From contig JAAYQH010000325.1 in assembly GCA_012519365.1 (NCBI GenBank), positions 1 to 7,133 on the forward strand: DNA of 7,133 nucleotides, given 5' to 3'. The notes beneath the pieces were generated by a model, which saw nothing but the letters and a program-made list of their open reading frames with translations, ran no database searches and was not told the origin of the DNA. The position numbers and the translations under genes were made by a program. The stretch is from Planctomycetota bacterium. Lineage in GTDB: Bacteria > Planctomycetota > Phycisphaerae > Sedimentisphaerales > Anaerohalosphaeraceae. Positions 6,115-7,133 of the stretch are shown in pieces. Within the stretch, counting starts at the first letter, position 1, and each line of letters starts with the position of its first letter.

Positions 6115-6143
6115 TTGACTTTCAGGGCAGATTGTGGTATGTT
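6115..6143 (+). promoter_or_regulatory. Sigma70-type promoter of the protease gene
   Basis: TTGACT (6115-6120), a 17-base spacer and TATGTT (6138-6143) form a good promoter. It has an extended -10 as well: TGG sits immediately upstream of the hexamer (6135-6137). Transcription would start near 6150, leaving a leader of under 20 bases that carries the ribosome binding site. Its position just after the terminator at 6018-6051 agrees with an independent transcription unit. Confidence 0.6.
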
Positions 6144-6156
6144 TAAGCCAGACACC

Positions 6157-6161
6157 AGGAG
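6157..6161 (+). promoter_or_regulatory. Ribosome binding site of the protease gene
   Basis: AGGAG lies six bases before ATG 6168. It is the best Shine-Dalgarno match in front of any gene here and fixes the start over the in-frame ATGs at 6180 and 6189. Confidence 0.75.
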
Positions 6162-6167
6162 ATAACC

Positions 6168-7133
6168 ATGCGACATTTAATGCGGGGTATGTGGGCTATT
6201 TGGGGTATTGCGGGCCTTGTTCCTTCTTTTCTTGTCGCTCAGGGCAGGCCGGACATTGAGGCACTGCGTCAGCGTGTTCGTGAGAAGGGCTATACGTTTG
6301 AGGTTGGACCGAACCCGGCAACGGCCTACACCCTTGAGGAACTTTGCGGCACGACAGTTCCGCCGGATTTTGATCAGCGCATCAAAAAAGCAGCTCCGGC
6401 CGAGGCTGGACCGATACCGGTGTCGTTTGACTGGCGGAAACTGGAGGGGTGCACGCCGATCAAAAATCAGGGTGGGTGCGGTTCCTGTTGGGCTTTTGCG
6501 ACAATGGGAATTGTCGAGAGCCAGTATCTGCTGCACGAGGGGATAGAGCTGGACTTCTCCGAACAATGGCTGGTCAGTTGTACCGATGCGGGAGGATGCA
6601 GCGGCGGGTGGTACGGTGCGGCATTGAACTATCTGATCGCCGAACCTGACTATCTCGGCAAGAGCGGCGCACCGCTTGAGGAGATTTATCCCTATGAGGC
6701 TCGGGATGCAGACTGCGTCCTGGCTTCGGATGCCATGCGGTATTCCATTACCGAATGGAGCGGGATTCAGCAGGACATTGACGCGATGAAACGGGCCATT
6801 ATGAGCTATGGGCCGATCGCAGTAACGGTTTACAGCAACGATTTATTTCAGTGCTATGTGGGGGGCATTTTTAATGCGCACGAAGACGGCGCAACCAATC
6901 ACGCCGTCGTGCTGGTCGGCTGGGATGATGCCCAGGGAAAAGAAGGCATTTGGTATCTGCGCAATTCATGGGGAGCCGGCTGGGGCGAAAACGGCTACAT
7001 GCGGATTGAATACGGACGCAACAATGTCGGATTATCGCCCTGCTATGCAGTGTTGACGCCCGAAAATGAACCCAACGAATTGCACGTGCCCTCGGCGTTT
7101 CCGTCCCTTTCGGCGGCAATGGCAGCGGCGGCC
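6168..7133 (+). CDS. Secreted papain-family (C1A) cysteine protease, 3' partial, with probable C-terminal beta-helix
   Basis: Predicted exported cysteine endopeptidase. The frame is open from ATG 6168 to the window edge (322 codons), so the C-terminus is missing. The N-terminal signal peptide MRHLMRG plus a hydrophobic stretch ends near residue 24 (FLVAQG). A short propeptide-like segment follows at about 26-82 (GYTFEVGPNPATAYTLEELC). The mature domain starts near PVSFDWR (84-90). Catalytic residues are complete: oxyanion-hole Q101, nucleophile C107 (NQGGCGSCWAF), H245 (TNHAVVLVGW) and N266 (LRNSWGAGWGENGY). C104 with C144 (CSGG) and C138 with C183 correspond to papain's disulfides, and C229 may pair with C292, fitting an oxidising extracellular location. 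After the protease domain (about residue 297) the text reads LHVPSAFPSLSAAMAAA, which resembles the first strand of right-handed beta-helix modules that often begin VPxxYPTIQAAIDAA. Promoter and ribosome site are its own. Family is certain; the fusion is inferred. Confidence 0.93.
   Translation, partial: MRHLMRGMWAIWGIAGLVPSFLVAQGRPDIEALRQRVREKGYTFEVGPNPATAYTLEELCGTTVPPDFDQRIKKAAPAEAGPIPVSFDWRKLEGCTPIKNQGGCGSCWAFATMGIVESQYLLHEGIELDFSEQWLVSCTDAGGCSGGWYGAALNYLIAEPDYLGKSGAPLEEIYPYEARDADCVLASDAMRYSITEWSGIQQDIDAMKRAIMSYGPIAVTVYSNDLFQCYVGGIFNAHEDGATNHAVVLVGWDDAQGKEGIWYLRNSWGAGWGENGYMRIEYGRNNVGLSPCYAVLTPENEPNELHVPSAFPSLSAAMAAAA

Noticed and set aside
6091..6165. 24-codon open frame just before the protease gene
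   Set aside because: It overlaps the protease promoter and ribosome site and would begin upstream of the predicted transcription start.

Overview
The window is a moderately GC-rich bacterial chromosome segment. Every convincing gene lies on the + strand. The gene set is mostly housekeeping: a homocysteine S-methyltransferase (cut by the left edge), cysteinyl-tRNA synthetase (cysS), the three Holliday-junction genes ruvC, ruvA and ruvB, an exported parvulin-type peptidyl-prolyl isomerase, and an exported papain-family (C1A) cysteine protease cut by the right edge. Several traits point towards Planctomycetota, perhaps a Phycisphaerae-like lineage. These are a RuvA with a glycine-rich variant of the acidic-pin loop, a CysRS with KMGKS in place of KMSKS, weak or absent Shine-Dalgarno sites before the housekeeping genes, and a secreted papain-like protease that seems to run into a beta-helix domain. 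The taxonomic call is an inference from protein features only.

Layout. Positions 1-608 hold the C-terminal two thirds of a stand-alone homocysteine methyltransferase with all three zinc cysteines. After 34 bases comes cysS (643-2127), which keeps its zinc ligands and both ATP-binding signatures. A 77-base gap ending in a degenerate TCTGAA tandem repeat leads to ruvC (2205-2702), then a 72-base gap and ruvA (2775-3401). A 263-base spacer separates ruvA from ruvB (3665-4708). It contains two degenerate arrays of 10-base units in opposite orientation, flanking about 175 bases that include a 37-codon open frame of unknown nature. A 249-base spacer with a candidate promoter precedes the PPIase gene (4958-5992), which ends at a clear intrinsic terminator (6018-6051). 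The protease gene (6168 to the edge) then has its own well-formed promoter and a strong ribosome binding site.

How the genes work together. RuvA binds the four-way junction, RuvB is the ATP-driven branch-migration motor, and RuvC cuts the junction, so the three genes form one recombination and repair pathway, although their spacing is looser than in a tight operon. The methyltransferase and CysRS both concern sulfur amino acids, but adjacency is the only link seen. The PPIase and the protease both carry signal peptides and act outside the cytoplasm. They are separate transcription units.

I found no CRISPR array, tRNA, rRNA, transposase or defence system. The most unusual signals are the ruvA-ruvB spacer and the protease's apparent fusion to a domain beyond the right edge.
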